Below, in pieces: positions 46,895 to 54,708 of a stretch of DNA of 64,000 nt. Under the pieces are notes generated by a model. The model was given only the letters and a program-made list of their open reading frames with translations. It did not search any database and was not told where the DNA came from. This stretch comes from Lysobacter sp. HDW10 (lineage in GTDB: Bacteria; Pseudomonadota; Gammaproteobacteria; Xanthomonadales; Xanthomonadaceae). The position numbers and the translations under genes are program-made. The stretch lies in assembly GCF_011300685.1 (NCBI RefSeq), contig NZ_CP049864.1, positions 1,852,885 to 1,916,884 of the forward strand, in the 5' to 3' direction. Position 1 is the stretch's first letter, and each line of letters opens with the position of its first letter.

Positions 46895-49072
46895 TTAACT
46901 CACGTCTTCGGGCGGTAGATTGAAGACGAATCGCGCACCCTTGCCGACTTCGCCACGCGCACGGATTTCACCGCCGTGACGTTCGACAACGCGTTTCACC
47001 GAGGTCAAGCCAATACCGTGTCCTTCAAATTCACTCTCGGTATGCAGTCGCTGGAACGGCCGGAACAGGTTATGTGCAAAAGACTCAGAGAAGCCGGCGC
47101 CATTGTCTTCCACGAAGAAGCCGTACGGCAACTCCAAGGTGCGTCCGAAACGAATGACCGCACCTTGCTTGCCGCGCGTGAACTTCCATGCGTTTCCAAT
47201 CAAGTTCTGCAAGAGATTGGAAATCAACGCAGGGTCACCATTGGCGAATAGCCCGGGTTCAATGTCGAAGTGGACACTGCGATTGGGCTCACCGCTTTCC
47301 AATCCAGATTGAATCTCAAAAGCAAGATCACTGATGTTGAAGTTACGGCGCTCCAGCTTGGATTGCGACAGACGCGCGACTTTCAACATGGCATCGATCA
47401 AATCGCTCATGCGCAATGCGGCTGTTCTGACGCGGCTCAGGTAGCCCTGCCCTGTTTCATCCAATTGCTTGGAATACTTGTCGCTCAGCACCTGACTAAA
47501 CCCTTCAATGGCACGCAGCGGTGCGCGTAAGTCGTGAGATACCGTGTAGGCAAAGCTCTTCAGCTCATCGTTCAACTCGGTCAGCTCGCGCGTACGCGAT
47601 TCGACACGCGATTCAAGCGTTCTATTTAAAGATTGGATGCGCGCTTCGTTGGTGATCCGATCGGTGATGTCGAGCACCTGCAGGATTTGCGCAACTTCCA
47701 CAGCCTCATCTTGTGGAATGGTGGCGAAGATCAGTGACATATGTCTGATCTCTCCGTTCTTGCGGACCAATCGTCGGACTTCGCTCCACACGCCAGGTTC
47801 TTCAGGCGTGGTGCGGATTCTCACCGCACCCGGATCAAACAGGCCATCAATCGTTCGCTCAAAGAAGTCAGAAGCTTCTCCTCCCATCATTTGGCAGAAC
47901 GCAGGATTCACTTGCAGAATGCGACCACGCGAATCCAAGAGGCATTTGCCGATGGCGGAGTGCGTCAGCGACGAGCGAAGCAAGGTTTCACTTCGGCGGT
48001 GCGCGGCGTTCATGTCTTGGGCAATGCCGTAGGCACGCAAACGTGTCAGAGCAAGTGCCAGGACGATCGCGGTTAGCGCGAGCGAAAGTGGAATCCCCAC
48101 CAAGAGCACCAATAAATCGCGCGAAAACATATCGCCTTCGTTCGATTTCGCGTAAAGAGACGTCCGCCATGTTCTGCCTAGCACTTCTTCTTCAGCGGTC
48201 CAGACAGGGTGTGAAACGACCGGCTTTCCGCTGTCTTTGAACAGCACTTGCGGTGTCCCACTTCCCGTTTCTTCGACCACTAACAAGAAATTCCGGCTGA
48301 GCGGCTTCAACGCTTGTTGAATGATGGCCTCGGTATGGAACGGGATGTATGACCAACCCAACATTTCTGCGCGTCGCTCACTCAAGGTTTGCGGCTGCGC
48401 GTTTTTTCGATAGATCGGCAAGTACATGATGGCGGACGACACCGGCTTGCTGCCATCTTGACGCAGTTGCAACTTGGTCGTGAGCCATGCCTTGCCTGTC
48501 TCCATCGAGCGCTGCATGGCATCGTGCCGCAACGGCTCCGAATACATGTCGTAACCGTAGAACTTGGAGTTCACGGTCGTCTCCGGTGCCAGAAACACGA
48601 TCGGGCCGTAATCGGCACGTACGCCTGATGGCCAAACCGTAAACAGCTCTCCGGAATCTTTGCGAATCTGCTCTTGCATCAAGACCAAATGCGATTGATC
48701 GAAATAGAGCGAAAGCCCAACGCCTACGACGCCGGGATACCGGTTGCCTATATCCAATGCACTGACATAGGTGGTCCACTGCTGTCGCTGGATTTGCACG
48801 ATCGAGGCCAGTAGCGCAGCGCTGCCATGCAAGATGAGCTCAAACGAGCTCAAATGACCACGGATCATCAATGCAATTGCATCGGCTTCTTTCACGGCGG
48901 CAGCGCTGCGCATGGCATTGGATTGCCGATGCGCTTCCCGCCAAATAATGCCGGTCAACGACAAGCAGACCATCAGCACAAGCAGGCTGAGCAGCACGGC
49001 AATGCGGATCCGTGGACGTTGTAGATCAGGGTTGAGAGTGGCGTTTAAGACGCCGTCGCTATGGGAGGCCAT
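46895..49072 (-). CDS. CHASE- and PAS-domain sensor histidine kinase
   Basis: A membrane histidine kinase of about 725 residues. TM1 (~24-46, VLLSLLVLMVCLSLTGIIW) and TM2 (~310-332) frame a periplasmic CHASE domain (~60-270, with YPGVVGVGLSLYF). A PAS domain (~355-470, KCLLDSRGRILQVNPAFCQM) follows, then HisKA with the phospho-acceptor His in TVSHDLRAPLRAIEGFS (~510) and the HATPase domain (NLIGNAWKFTRGK, DNGAGF, GHGIGLTSVKR). No receiver domain and no adjacent regulator gene: an orphan. The start is uncertain; ATG at 49072 has AGGA 7 nt upstream, with in-frame starts also at 49078, 49111 and 49123. The ligand is unknown. Confidence 0.88.
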   Translation of the reverse strand: MASHSDGVLNATLNPDLQRPRIRIAVLLSLLVLMVCLSLTGIIWREAHRQSNAMRSAAAVKEADAIALMIRGHLSSFELILHGSAALLASIVQIQRQQWTTYVSALDIGNRYPGVVGVGLSLYFDQSHLVLMQEQIRKDSGELFTVWPSGVRADYGPIVFLAPETTVNSKFYGYDMYSEPLRHDAMQRSMETGKAWLTTKLQLRQDGSKPVSSAIMYLPIYRKNAQPQTLSERRAEMLGWSYIPFHTEAIIQQALKPLSRNFLLVVEETGSGTPQVLFKDSGKPVVSHPVWTAEEEVLGRTWRTSLYAKSNEGDMFSRDLLVLLVGIPLSLALTAIVLALALTRLRAYGIAQDMNAAHRRSETLLRSSLTHSAIGKCLLDSRGRILQVNPAFCQMMGGEASDFFERTIDGLFDPGAVRIRTTPEEPGVWSEVRRLVRKNGEIRHMSLIFATIPQDEAVEVAQILQVLDITDRITNEARIQSLNRTLESRVESRTRELTELNDELKSFAYTVSHDLRAPLRAIEGFSQVLSDKYSKQLDETGQGYLSRVRTAALRMSDLIDAMLKVARLSQSKLERRNFNISDLAFEIQSGLESGEPNRSVHFDIEPGLFANGDPALISNLLQNLIGNAWKFTRGKQGAVIRFGRTLELPYGFFVEDNGAGFSESFAHNLFRPFQRLHTESEFEGHGIGLTSVKRVVERHGGEIRARGEVGKGARFVFNLPPEDVS

Positions 49073-49138
49073 GGACATATCCTGCCACGCCACTTCCTGA
49101 ATGGATTTCATGTGTAGCGTCACTTGCAGTGACCGCCC

Positions 49139-49167
49139 TTGGTAATCGCAAGACGGGGCTATATAGT
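49139..49167 (+). promoter_or_regulatory. ssrA promoter
   Basis: TTGGTA (49139-49144), 17-nt spacer, TATAGT (49162-49167). Transcription would begin near 49174, leaving a ~20-nt 5' leader to be trimmed by RNase P, as is usual for tmRNA. Confidence 0.6.
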
Positions 49168-49193
49168 GGACGTGTCAGACGAGACGTTTTCCC

Positions 49194-49547
49194 GGGGGTG
49201 CATTGGCTTCGACGGGGGTTGCGAAATCGCTTGGCGCATGCCGAGGGGGTAGCTTTCCTCGCTAAACCAGCTGCAAACTATTAGTTGCCAACGACGACAA
49301 CTACGCTCTCGCCGCTTAAGGCGTAAGCCCTGAACCCACTTGTGCCTGTGCTCGTGGATGTAGGGTCATTATCACAGGACCGGCCCAGGCGGCGACCCGC
49401 CAACTTGGGCTTAACTTTAGCGGGTGTGGATTGCGGTGCGCCTTGCTTGTTGAGTTGCCGCCGTCCGAGATCAATCAATAAGCTAAGCATGTAGTGCCGG
49501 GCGTGGAGTGCCTTCGGACGGCGGTTCGATTCCGCCCACCTCCACCA
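49194..49547 (+). ncRNA. ssrA: Transfer-messenger RNA (tmRNA)
   Basis: Rescues stalled ribosomes and tags the nascent protein for degradation. The 5' end GGGGGTGCATTGGCTTCGAC and the 3' end TTCGATTCCGCCCACCTCC plus ACCA pair to form the tRNA-Ala-like acceptor stem (7 bp, one G-U), with the T-loop TTCGATT. The tag frame runs 49287-49319, GCC to TAA, and encodes ANDDNYALAA; the full tag has one more Ala from the charged tRNA. The length is ~354 nt. CCA is encoded. It lies downstream of smpB across a kinase gene. The 3' half of ssrA is a well-known integration site, and an integrase-bearing island follows. Confidence 0.95.
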
Positions 49548-49573
49548 ATATGCTGAGTAAAATCAGACACTTA

Positions 49574-49600
49574 ACCCGCCTTCATGGCGGGTTTCTTGTT
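49574..49600 (+). terminator. Intrinsic terminator after ssrA
   Basis: An 8-bp stem AACCCGCC/GGCGGGTT around loop TTCAT, followed by TCTTGTTT. It begins 26 nt after the CCA end of tmRNA. Confidence 0.75.
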
Positions 49601-49631
49601 TGTACGGACCCGGGTACGGAAACTTGAAATG

Positions 49632-49661
49632 AAAAACCCCGACAGGATCACCCTGCCGGGG
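49632..49661 (-). terminator. Intrinsic terminator after the island's minus-strand genes
   Basis: A 10-bp stem (49637-49646 with 49652-49661) with one mismatch, loop of 5 nt. On the minus strand it is followed by TTTTT. It lies 20 bp after the stop of the small lipoprotein gene. Confidence 0.75.
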
Positions 49662-49681
49662 ATTTCGAATACGTTGTTACC

Positions 49682-49888
49682 TTATTGCTTTTGGTTGCGG
49701 TAGCCCCGCGCAACCATGCATGAGTAATACAAACTTATGTTGGTTTGACCTCCTTGCTGCGCTTCTCGTGTGCACTCATAGTCATCCCTGTTGTACTGAG
49801 CCGAATCGCTGTGATCCGGATGTACCCAAGCAAAGGATGCGCAGCCGCTAAGAAGGATGACCGAAATACCCATGATTACAAATCGCAT
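49682..49888 (-). CDS. Small lipoprotein of unknown function
   Basis: A 68-residue protein with a signal peptide and lipobox (MRFVIMGISVILLSGCASF, Cys 16). A short polar mature part follows, with two Cys (DDYECTREAQ, YYSCMVARGYR) that could form a disulfide. AGGGGA lies 5 nt before the ATG, so expression is likely. It is the last gene of the island before ssrA and is followed by a terminator. It might be a cargo or lysogenic-conversion gene; no family recognised. Confidence 0.65.
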   Translation of the reverse strand: MRFVIMGISVILLSGCASFAWVHPDHSDSAQYNRDDYECTREAQQGGQTNISLYYSCMVARGYRNQKQ

Positions 49889-50214
49889 TGTTTCCCCTAT
49901 TAGTTGAAAAGCTCTTTCAGTTTAACTTCTATGCGGATTTGCGGTAATGGAACAATTCTCTCAGGCCAAACTGGGCTTGAAATACAAACGTGGGGGCCGT
50001 GACAGCATCTGCCGTATGCAGCTTGTGGTCCACTCCCTTGTGCGCGGAGTGCAGGTTCACGGCCTCGGATGCGGGATATCAAAGCCATCCCGTCCGCAAA
50101 GCGGAAAGTAAGTACCGCACCTGCTGCTGTGGTTTTTCATGAATCCGGCACTCACAGCTAATCCGGAATTGGGCGGGGAATCAAAACAATGCGGGCCCGC
50201 TCCAATCACTCCCG
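49889..50214. other. 326-bp stretch without a supported gene
   Basis: Only short, poorly supported frames on the minus strand (for example 49900-50088 and 50057-50302), with no ribosome-binding sites or family likeness. It may be the decayed remains of the next phage gene after the head-closure gene. No repeat or hairpin of note. Confidence 0.4.
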
Positions 50215-50553
50215 CTAGATTGTTCCTTCCGCAATGTCTTTGGCCATCACCAGTGTTTCGCGGTTGCGTCCTTTCGGATTGATCACTGATTGGATATTCC
50301 ACAGCTTGCCGTCATACAACAGGCGATGGTGCGGCCTCAAATCGGGTTGGTATCGCATGGTGAACTTCACCGTGTTTTCGGCTTGGATGGCGGCGGCGGC
50401 GAAGTATTCGCGCCCTACCAGCGGCTCGACTTTTGCCATCACCGTGGCAAACGTGGTCCATGTGCGCGTGATGTATCCCGTTTCAGGGTCTTGCGTTGAA
50501 ACGTAGTCTTGCAATTCGACGCGCTTGGCTAATTCTCTGGCCGTGAAGCTCAT
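50215..50553 (-). CDS. Phage head closure / head-tail adaptor protein
   Basis: A 112-residue protein of the SPP1 gp16-like head-closure family (phage head-tail joining). These small beta-barrel proteins close the connector after DNA packaging. Typical features are LAKRVELQDYVSTQDPETG near the start, TWTTFATVMAKVEPLVGREY, and then KFTMRYQPDLRPHHRLLYDG and NIQSVINPKGRNRE. The ATG at 50553 has GAGG about 10 nt upstream; a second ATG at 50634 overlaps the connector gene's stop and would add 27 residues. It directly follows the gp6-like gene, the normal order in tailed-phage morphogenesis modules. Confidence 0.85.
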   Translation of the reverse strand: MSFTARELAKRVELQDYVSTQDPETGYITRTWTTFATVMAKVEPLVGREYFAAAAIQAENTVKFTMRYQPDLRPHHRLLYDGKLWNIQSVINPKGRNRETLVMAKDIAEGTI

Positions 50554-50630
50554 ATGTATAAAAGTCCTCGTTCGGTATACGAATTCGCCACCGGCACTTC
50601 GGCCATGCGCAGGGTTTCTTTTGTGTGGAA

Positions 50631-50933
50631 TCATCCGGCACGCACCCCCGGCTCACGGCGATACGGACGCAACGCCCGCTCGACTTCGCCTTGGATTTGT
50701 GCGGCCTTCTCAGGCGGGAGCTCGTCCACCATCAGCATGGCGAGCGTGCAAATGCACTGCTTGATGACAGCGGGATGTTCCCCCTCGAACTCATCCAACG
50801 AAAAGCCAATGAACGTTTCCACCTGCTCTTGTGCGGCATCCATTGCCATTTGCAGGACGGGGTAGTTTTGATTGTCCTGAACTTCGCGCATGAAGGCGCG
50901 GAACTCGGTCAGTAGAATGACGACGTTACTCAC
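50631..50933 (-). CDS. Phage gp6-like head-tail connector protein
   Basis: A 100-residue helical protein of the HK97 gp6-like family, which forms the ring between portal and head-closure protein. Visible features: AFMREVQDNQNYPVLQMAMD, AQEQVETFIGFSLDEFE, and a helix CICTLAMLMVDELPPEK with the typical AALRPYR-like end (ERALRPYRREPG). The ATG overlaps the AlpA-like stop by 4 bp, so it is translationally coupled to that regulator. In complete prophages this gene sits behind the major capsid gene, which is absent here. Confidence 0.82.
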   Translation of the reverse strand: MSNVVILLTEFRAFMREVQDNQNYPVLQMAMDAAQEQVETFIGFSLDEFEGEHPAVIKQCICTLAMLMVDELPPEKAAQIQGEVERALRPYRREPGVRAG

Positions 50934-51142
50934 GCTGCCACCTTCAATTCGGCCACCAGCCGTTCAATTTCAGTTGCAGGAATCAGGGTTCGCGAGCCCA
51001 GTTTCACGGGCTTGATACAGCCCTCACGGAACTGTTCGTATATCCAAGTGCGCCCCACACCGCTCAAAGCGCGGCGTGCCGTATCAATGTCGTATAGATA
51101 AACCGCCGGTTCCGGCGAAGGGTTCGACAACTGCTTTTTCAT
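50930..51142 (-). CDS. AlpA-like helix-turn-helix regulator / excisionase
   Basis: A 70-residue MerR-like winged-helix protein (HTH_17/AlpA type). YLYDIDTARRALSGVGRTWI with YEQFREGCIKPVKLGSRTL is the DNA-binding core, and IPATEIERLVAEL is the ending helix. Proteins of this type control excision or the lytic programme of satellites such as P4-like and PICI elements. GGAA lies 9 nt before the ATG at 51142. It heads a coupled cluster with the two head-tail genes. Confidence 0.82.
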   Translation of the reverse strand: MKKQLSNPSPEPAVYLYDIDTARRALSGVGRTWIYEQFREGCIKPVKLGSRTLIPATEIERLVAELKVAA

Positions 51143-51612
51143 GTTTTGGGGTTCCAGTCTGAATACGCCGGAGTTGCGCCCCATGGTCATTCGTGTTCAA
51201 AATGCCCATGTCGGCGCGTCCTCGTCGGCTAGGAGATACACAAAGGACATGGCCCTGCCGGTTGCACCCGGTGGGGCCTCTTTGTTTGAGACCCCGCGTT
51301 CCGCGCCTTTGTGCGCGTGTGTACGAATAGCTGCACACATGAACTAGTTAAAGACGTGTTTCTCACCTCGTCAACGTTTCTTTTCCGATCATGAAAACAT
51401 TCGAGATTTTCCCTATTCAGGTCATGCTTGATTGAGCAACAACCAAATGCCTGCGCCTATCCTGAGGGATCCAAAACTCAAAGCAAGCACTTCAACTTGG
51501 CGGTCCTATGTGCAGCTTTCGCACGTGTCCTCCCGCGTACTTGGGTGGACGCCTAAATTCTAGGCACGTTCAATCCACAAGTGTTAGGGAATACCGTGTG
51601 GATAACTTGGGG
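51143..51612. other. 470-bp regulatory region upstream of the AlpA-like gene, with a possible overlapping small frame
   Basis: No well-supported gene. An open minus-strand frame (51084-51338, up to 84 codons) overlaps the start of the AlpA-like gene in another frame and includes CNRQGHVLCVSPSRRGRADM; it might encode a small satellite leader protein, but its start is unclear. Further right the DNA is AT-richer, and holds GTGTG...CACAC arms at 51318-51339. This region probably carries the promoter of the alpA-head-tail cluster. Confidence 0.35.
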
Positions 51613-52278
51613 TTATTTTCCCCGCTTGATTTGCTTTCTCAGCTCGCCAACGTCTTGAGAAACTTCAATCCCCCAGCACGCCATCAAATCGGCAGCAAGC
51701 TCACAGCGTTTTAGCGTCTGCATTTCAGGTAGCTGCTTGCTGATCGCTGCGTCCACCTCAGCTAAAAGCCGGTCTCGGTGAAAGGTACGATTGGTCACCG
51801 TCTTTCGGGCCATACGCTCGATTTCTTGCGCCGCCACCATGCAATACACTTGCACCCGCGTCAGGTACTCCAAACCACTTTCAGCAAACGCAACATCTTT
51901 TGTGGCGCGATTGCCCAATGCAGAAACATGAGCGGCCAAGTTTGGCTCCATGTATCTAATGCGATCCGCAAGGTCTGCGGCGATATCGGCGGTCATTCGC
52001 GCTTGCGCGACTATTTCCGTTGGCGTTAGACGCGCCGCCAACCATGCGTTTGCCATTTGATAACGGCCAACGTGATCAATTAGCCCGCCAAGCAAAGCTA
52101 AGGCAACCTCACCTGGCACTCGATGCCGCTTTAACGTTGTTTTGGCAGTGTCATATCGAACCGTCCCCTCGCCCCACCAGTAGCCAGTCGCATCGTGCGC
52201 CCCTTTCTCTTTCGCACTTAGACGACGTAACGGCGCGGATTTCTCCGCGCTTGGCTTCATTGTCCTTTTCGTTGCCAT
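51613..52278 (-). CDS. Hypothetical protein of the island
   Basis: A 221-residue, largely helical, soluble protein, with no membrane segment or signal peptide. The N terminus is basic and Lys/Ser-rich (~1-30), then GYWWGEGTVRYDTAKTTLKR and a long helical part (EIVAQARMTADIAADLADRI). The ending VGELRKQIKRGK is basic. No family is recognised; its position between the small genes and alpA is where satellites often have a replication or interference gene, but nothing in the sequence supports either. The ATG at 52278 starts 1 nt after the previous stop. Confidence 0.65.
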   Translation of the reverse strand: MATKRTMKPSAEKSAPLRRLSAKEKGAHDATGYWWGEGTVRYDTAKTTLKRHRVPGEVALALLGGLIDHVGRYQMANAWLAARLTPTEIVAQARMTADIAADLADRIRYMEPNLAAHVSALGNRATKDVAFAESGLEYLTRVQVYCMVAAQEIERMARKTVTNRTFHRDRLLAEVDAAISKQLPEMQTLKRCELAADLMACWGIEVSQDVGELRKQIKRGK

Positions 52279-52279
52279 G

Positions 52280-52549
52280 TCAGCGTGTTTCCAGTCCTTC
52301 CAGATACAGCAGGACGTCGGCAAAGTTGGCGACTTCGTACGATCCAATGGTTACTGGCCGCATGTCATAGGTGAAGGGAATCCCGTGCTCCTCGAATGCG
52401 TCCATTTGCTCGCGGACACGATTCATTTCCCCGAAGGCGTGAAGCCCGATTGCCAGCATGCGCCGAATATCGGGGATGTAGTCGGCGGCGATGGCGACTT
52501 CATGATCTTCCAGCGTCCGCACCGGCGGTGGCATAACATGCGCGTTCAT
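52280..52549 (-). CDS. Hypothetical protein of the island
   Basis: An 89-residue acidic protein. Helical segments (DYIPDIRRMLAIGLHAFGEM, REQMDAFEEHGIPF) are visible, but no known domain. Its ATG overlaps the stop of the upstream 84-residue gene by 4 bp, and the next gene starts 1 nt after its stop, so it belongs to one tightly packed minus-strand operon. Function unknown. Confidence 0.6.
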   Translation of the reverse strand: MNAHVMPPPVRTLEDHEVAIAADYIPDIRRMLAIGLHAFGEMNRVREQMDAFEEHGIPFTYDMRPVTIGSYEVANFADVLLYLEGLETR

Positions 52550-52800
52550 GCGCTGTCTCCATTCGACATAGCTTGAACGGTGCCTTTTCTCGACTCCGAT
52601 TTGTCCAAAAACTCCATTACTTCGATCATCTCGGCGGCCGTCGCGTTTAGAAGATTTCTAAGCATGATGTAAGTATTCCACGGCCCATCCCGCTTGCCGC
52701 CATCCTTGTCTGCCAATCCCTCAAGCACGTCTGCCACACCTTCGACGTTGATCAATATTTCATTAAGTTTGCGCTGCGCATCTAGAAGAGACATTGCCAT
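52546..52800 (-). CDS. Hypothetical protein of the island
   Basis: An 84-residue acidic, helical protein. LLDAQRKLNEILINVEGVAD and AEMIEVMEFLDKSESRKG look amphipathic. No domain is recognised. It lies 79 bp downstream of the integrase and overlaps the next gene by 4 bp. The size and context are typical of satellite or phage early genes. Confidence 0.6.
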   Translation of the reverse strand: MAMSLLDAQRKLNEILINVEGVADVLEGLADKDGGKRDGPWNTYIMLRNLLNATAAEMIEVMEFLDKSESRKGTVQAMSNGDSA

Positions 52801-52879
52801 GATTGAAACTCTCCTTTCAGTTGTGAAAGTCGTCGCCCGGCACTCCCCGGCGGCGCATTACCGGCGGTTGCCGGATTGG

Positions 52880-53992
52880 TTATACAAACTCCAGTTGTGC
52901 GAGTTTGTCGCGTGCGGCATCTTGCACCAGATGCCCATAATGTTTCTCGATCATTTGCAGCGACGTGCCGACTAGCTTGGCCACCGTCAATAGATCCATG
53001 CCACCCACGATGGCATCCGTAATCCAGCTATGACGTAACGTGTAAAGCACAGTCTTGTCCGGCACTTTGGCTTTGCTCACTGCTTCGCGGATTGGCGCGT
53101 GCCACGCCTTCGAGTCCCATGGCATGCCGTCTGATTGGGTGAACAAATACGCGTTGGGTAACTTCCCTCGGGCGAGCCGGTCAAACAGCTTTCGGGCTGC
53201 GGGTGAAAGCGGTATGGTCCGATCGTGCCCCTTTGAAGTAAACCTAATAGAGCCGGTTCGACCATCGTAGTGCTTGCGTAACGTCAGCGCTGGATCGCCC
53301 GGGCGGCATCCCGTCAAGATCAAGCATTCGACAATGTCCCGTAGGCTTTCATCGGCGGCTTCCATCAATGCGCGGCGCTGTGCACGATCCAAATAAAGGT
53401 CGCGCCTTCCGTCTGCGTCTTTCTCAGGCTTGATTTCCTGCCATTCCAAGGCGCGTTCGGCGGATACATACCGCTTGCGGACGGCACGGTTTAGAGCCGC
53501 TTTCAGGGTCGTCAACGTGCGTTTGAAAACAGACGGCGTAAGCGGCTTCACCTTGCGAGCACCTTTCACTGGCACAGGTTCAAATTCTCCCGCCATCATT
53601 CGTTGTCGCCATGCTTCCAAATGGCGTTCCCGAATCTGCGATAACTTGATCTTCCCTAGCGGGTCATTCAAGACACACCGCTGGAAACGTTGAAGTGCAT
53701 CTTGTGCTGCATCCTCGCGTGATTCCGACTTCAACCCCTCCACATAGTCGATGCATGCCTCACCGACTGTTTCCACGTCGCTGGATTTCACGCCCGCCTC
53801 GACCGACATGGACCAGCGGCGGGCTTCACGCTTGGCGGTCTCATAGTCATTCGTGGTCGTGACCGGACCCAACGCCATATAGACCTGTTTGCCGTCCTCA
53901 TTCCGAAAACGGGCGATCCAGTTTCCACCCTGATCTAGCTTGCGGAATCCAACAAACAATCCACGTTCGACGAACCCGTAAAAAATCGACAC
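52880..53992 (-). CDS. Tyrosine-type site-specific integrase
   Basis: Catalyses integration and excision of the element. The 370 residues have an N-terminal arm-binding part (~1-75), an SAM-like core-binding domain (~75-185) and the catalytic domain (~200-370). Active-site residues are seen in LILTGCRPGDPALTLRK (Arg), TSKGHDRTIPL (Lys), LYTLRHSWITDAI (His-x-x-Arg region) and MIEKHYGHL (Tyr nucleophile). The start is doubtful: GTG at 53992 has no ribosome-binding site. The frame stays open for 40 more codons upstream (to 54113), with family-like residues but without ATG, GTG or TTG. Confidence 0.9.
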   Translation of the reverse strand: MSIFYGFVERGLFVGFRKLDQGGNWIARFRNEDGKQVYMALGPVTTTNDYETAKREARRWSMSVEAGVKSSDVETVGEACIDYVEGLKSESREDAAQDALQRFQRCVLNDPLGKIKLSQIRERHLEAWRQRMMAGEFEPVPVKGARKVKPLTPSVFKRTLTTLKAALNRAVRKRYVSAERALEWQEIKPEKDADGRRDLYLDRAQRRALMEAADESLRDIVECLILTGCRPGDPALTLRKHYDGRTGSIRFTSKGHDRTIPLSPAARKLFDRLARGKLPNAYLFTQSDGMPWDSKAWHAPIREAVSKAKVPDKTVLYTLRHSWITDAIVGGMDLLTVAKLVGTSLQMIEKHYGHLVQDAARDKLAQLEFV

Positions 53993-54291
53993 GCGCTTGC
54001 GGACTGCGGACTTCCAATGGGCCAGAAATCTGGCTCGTCCAGACGGCTCTCGGTACCGACACGTTGCAAACAGTCGGTACTTCTCGATAACTACCCGACG
54101 AATCGGAACATCTCAGCTCGCCCTGATGTTGCCCCTGCTTGCTGAAGCAGCTTGGAAGTTCTGGTTGCAATATTGCCCCCCAATCGCTGTGGAAGGTAGC
54201 TCACTGGGCAAGTGCAATTGGAGGGGGATCGCACGTAGGGCCGTGTGACCCCCATCCTGCAGCGTGACCTGGTTGGGTCAGGGCCGGGTTG
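53993..54291. other. 299-bp stretch between integrase and monooxygenase
   Basis: It contains the in-frame upstream extension of the integrase to 54113 and otherwise no supported gene. The right attachment site should be near here. A repeat of the ssrA 3' end was looked for and not seen. Confidence 0.4.
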
Positions 54292-54594
54292 TCATGCAGG
54301 CAGTTTGGCTGCAAGCAGTTCGACCTTCTCGATATTGGGCGGAGAACTGAGCAAGGTCGCGGCGTTGGCCATCAAGGCCGCGGCGATCTGGCCGTTCAGA
54401 TGTGCTTGGCGACCTGCCTCATCGGCAAAGGCATCGAACACACCGAACGTCGAAGGGCCAAACTTCAATGCGAACCAGGCCGTGGTGCCGGACTCGGCGT
54501 TGGCGAGCGGCAGTGCGCTGGCCAGGAAGTCGGCAAGCGCAGCCTCCTGGCCGGGTTTGGCTTCGAGGCGAACAAACAGGGCGAGCTTGGTCAT
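54292..54594 (-). CDS. Antibiotic biosynthesis monooxygenase (ABM)-fold protein, putative quinol monooxygenase
   Basis: A 100-residue dimeric alpha-beta barrel protein of the ABM/YgiN type. These act as quinol monooxygenases or small-molecule oxidoreductases without cofactor. Seen: ALFVRLEAKPGQEAALADFL, the strand GTTAWFALKFGPSTFGVFDA and the helix GRQAHLNGQIAAAL. AGGAA lies 7 nt before the ATG. It is divergent from a GlxA-like regulator, which probably controls it. Codon use is G+C-rich compared with the chromosome around, suggesting acquisition with that regulator. Confidence 0.85.
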   Translation of the reverse strand: MTKLALFVRLEAKPGQEAALADFLASALPLANAESGTTAWFALKFGPSTFGVFDAFADEAGRQAHLNGQIAAALMANAATLLSSPPNIEKVELLAAKLPA

Positions 54595-54673
54595 GATGTA
54601 TTCCTTTGGGTAAATGGGTTAGGTGAAGGGATCAACGAGAGTGCAGTCTAAGTCTTCAAGACAGACATCTCTA

Positions 54674-54701
54674 TTGGCAATAATGCCAACATTGATATCA
54701 T
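54674..54701 (+). promoter_or_regulatory. Promoter of the GlxA-like gene, with a palindromic operator over the -35
   Basis: TTGGCA (54674-54679), 16-nt spacer, TATCAT (54696-54701), then 7 nt and the ATG. The -35 is one arm of the perfect palindrome TTGGCA-ATAA-TGCCAA (54674-54689), a likely regulator-binding site. The leader would be about zero length. Confidence 0.6.
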
Positions 54702-54708
54702 TGCTGCC

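Larger units (their letters stand above)
49548..54291. mobile_element. Small integrative element next to ssrA (phage-satellite-like or remnant prophage)
   Basis: From the end of ssrA to the monooxygenase gene lie only minus-strand accessory genes: a tyrosine integrase (52880-53992), three small unknown genes, an AlpA-like regulator, a gp6-like head-tail connector, a head-closure protein and a small lipoprotein. The stretch is visibly poorer in G+C than its neighbours, has two long gaps and lies beside a classic attachment site. No second copy of the ssrA 3' end was found by eye at the right side, so the right boundary is a guess, and attL/attR are not defined. No capsid, portal, terminase, tail or lysis genes are present. 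Confidence 0.7.

Noticed and set aside
49521-49547. The ssrA 3' end as attL with a matching attR
   Set aside because: No second copy of the last ~25 nt was seen between 53.9 and 55.8 kb. The attachment site is inferred only from the position of the integrase island.
49900-50088. A minus-strand frame of 62 codons
   Set aside because: No ribosome-binding site, no domain, and odd composition; probably chance or a decayed gene.
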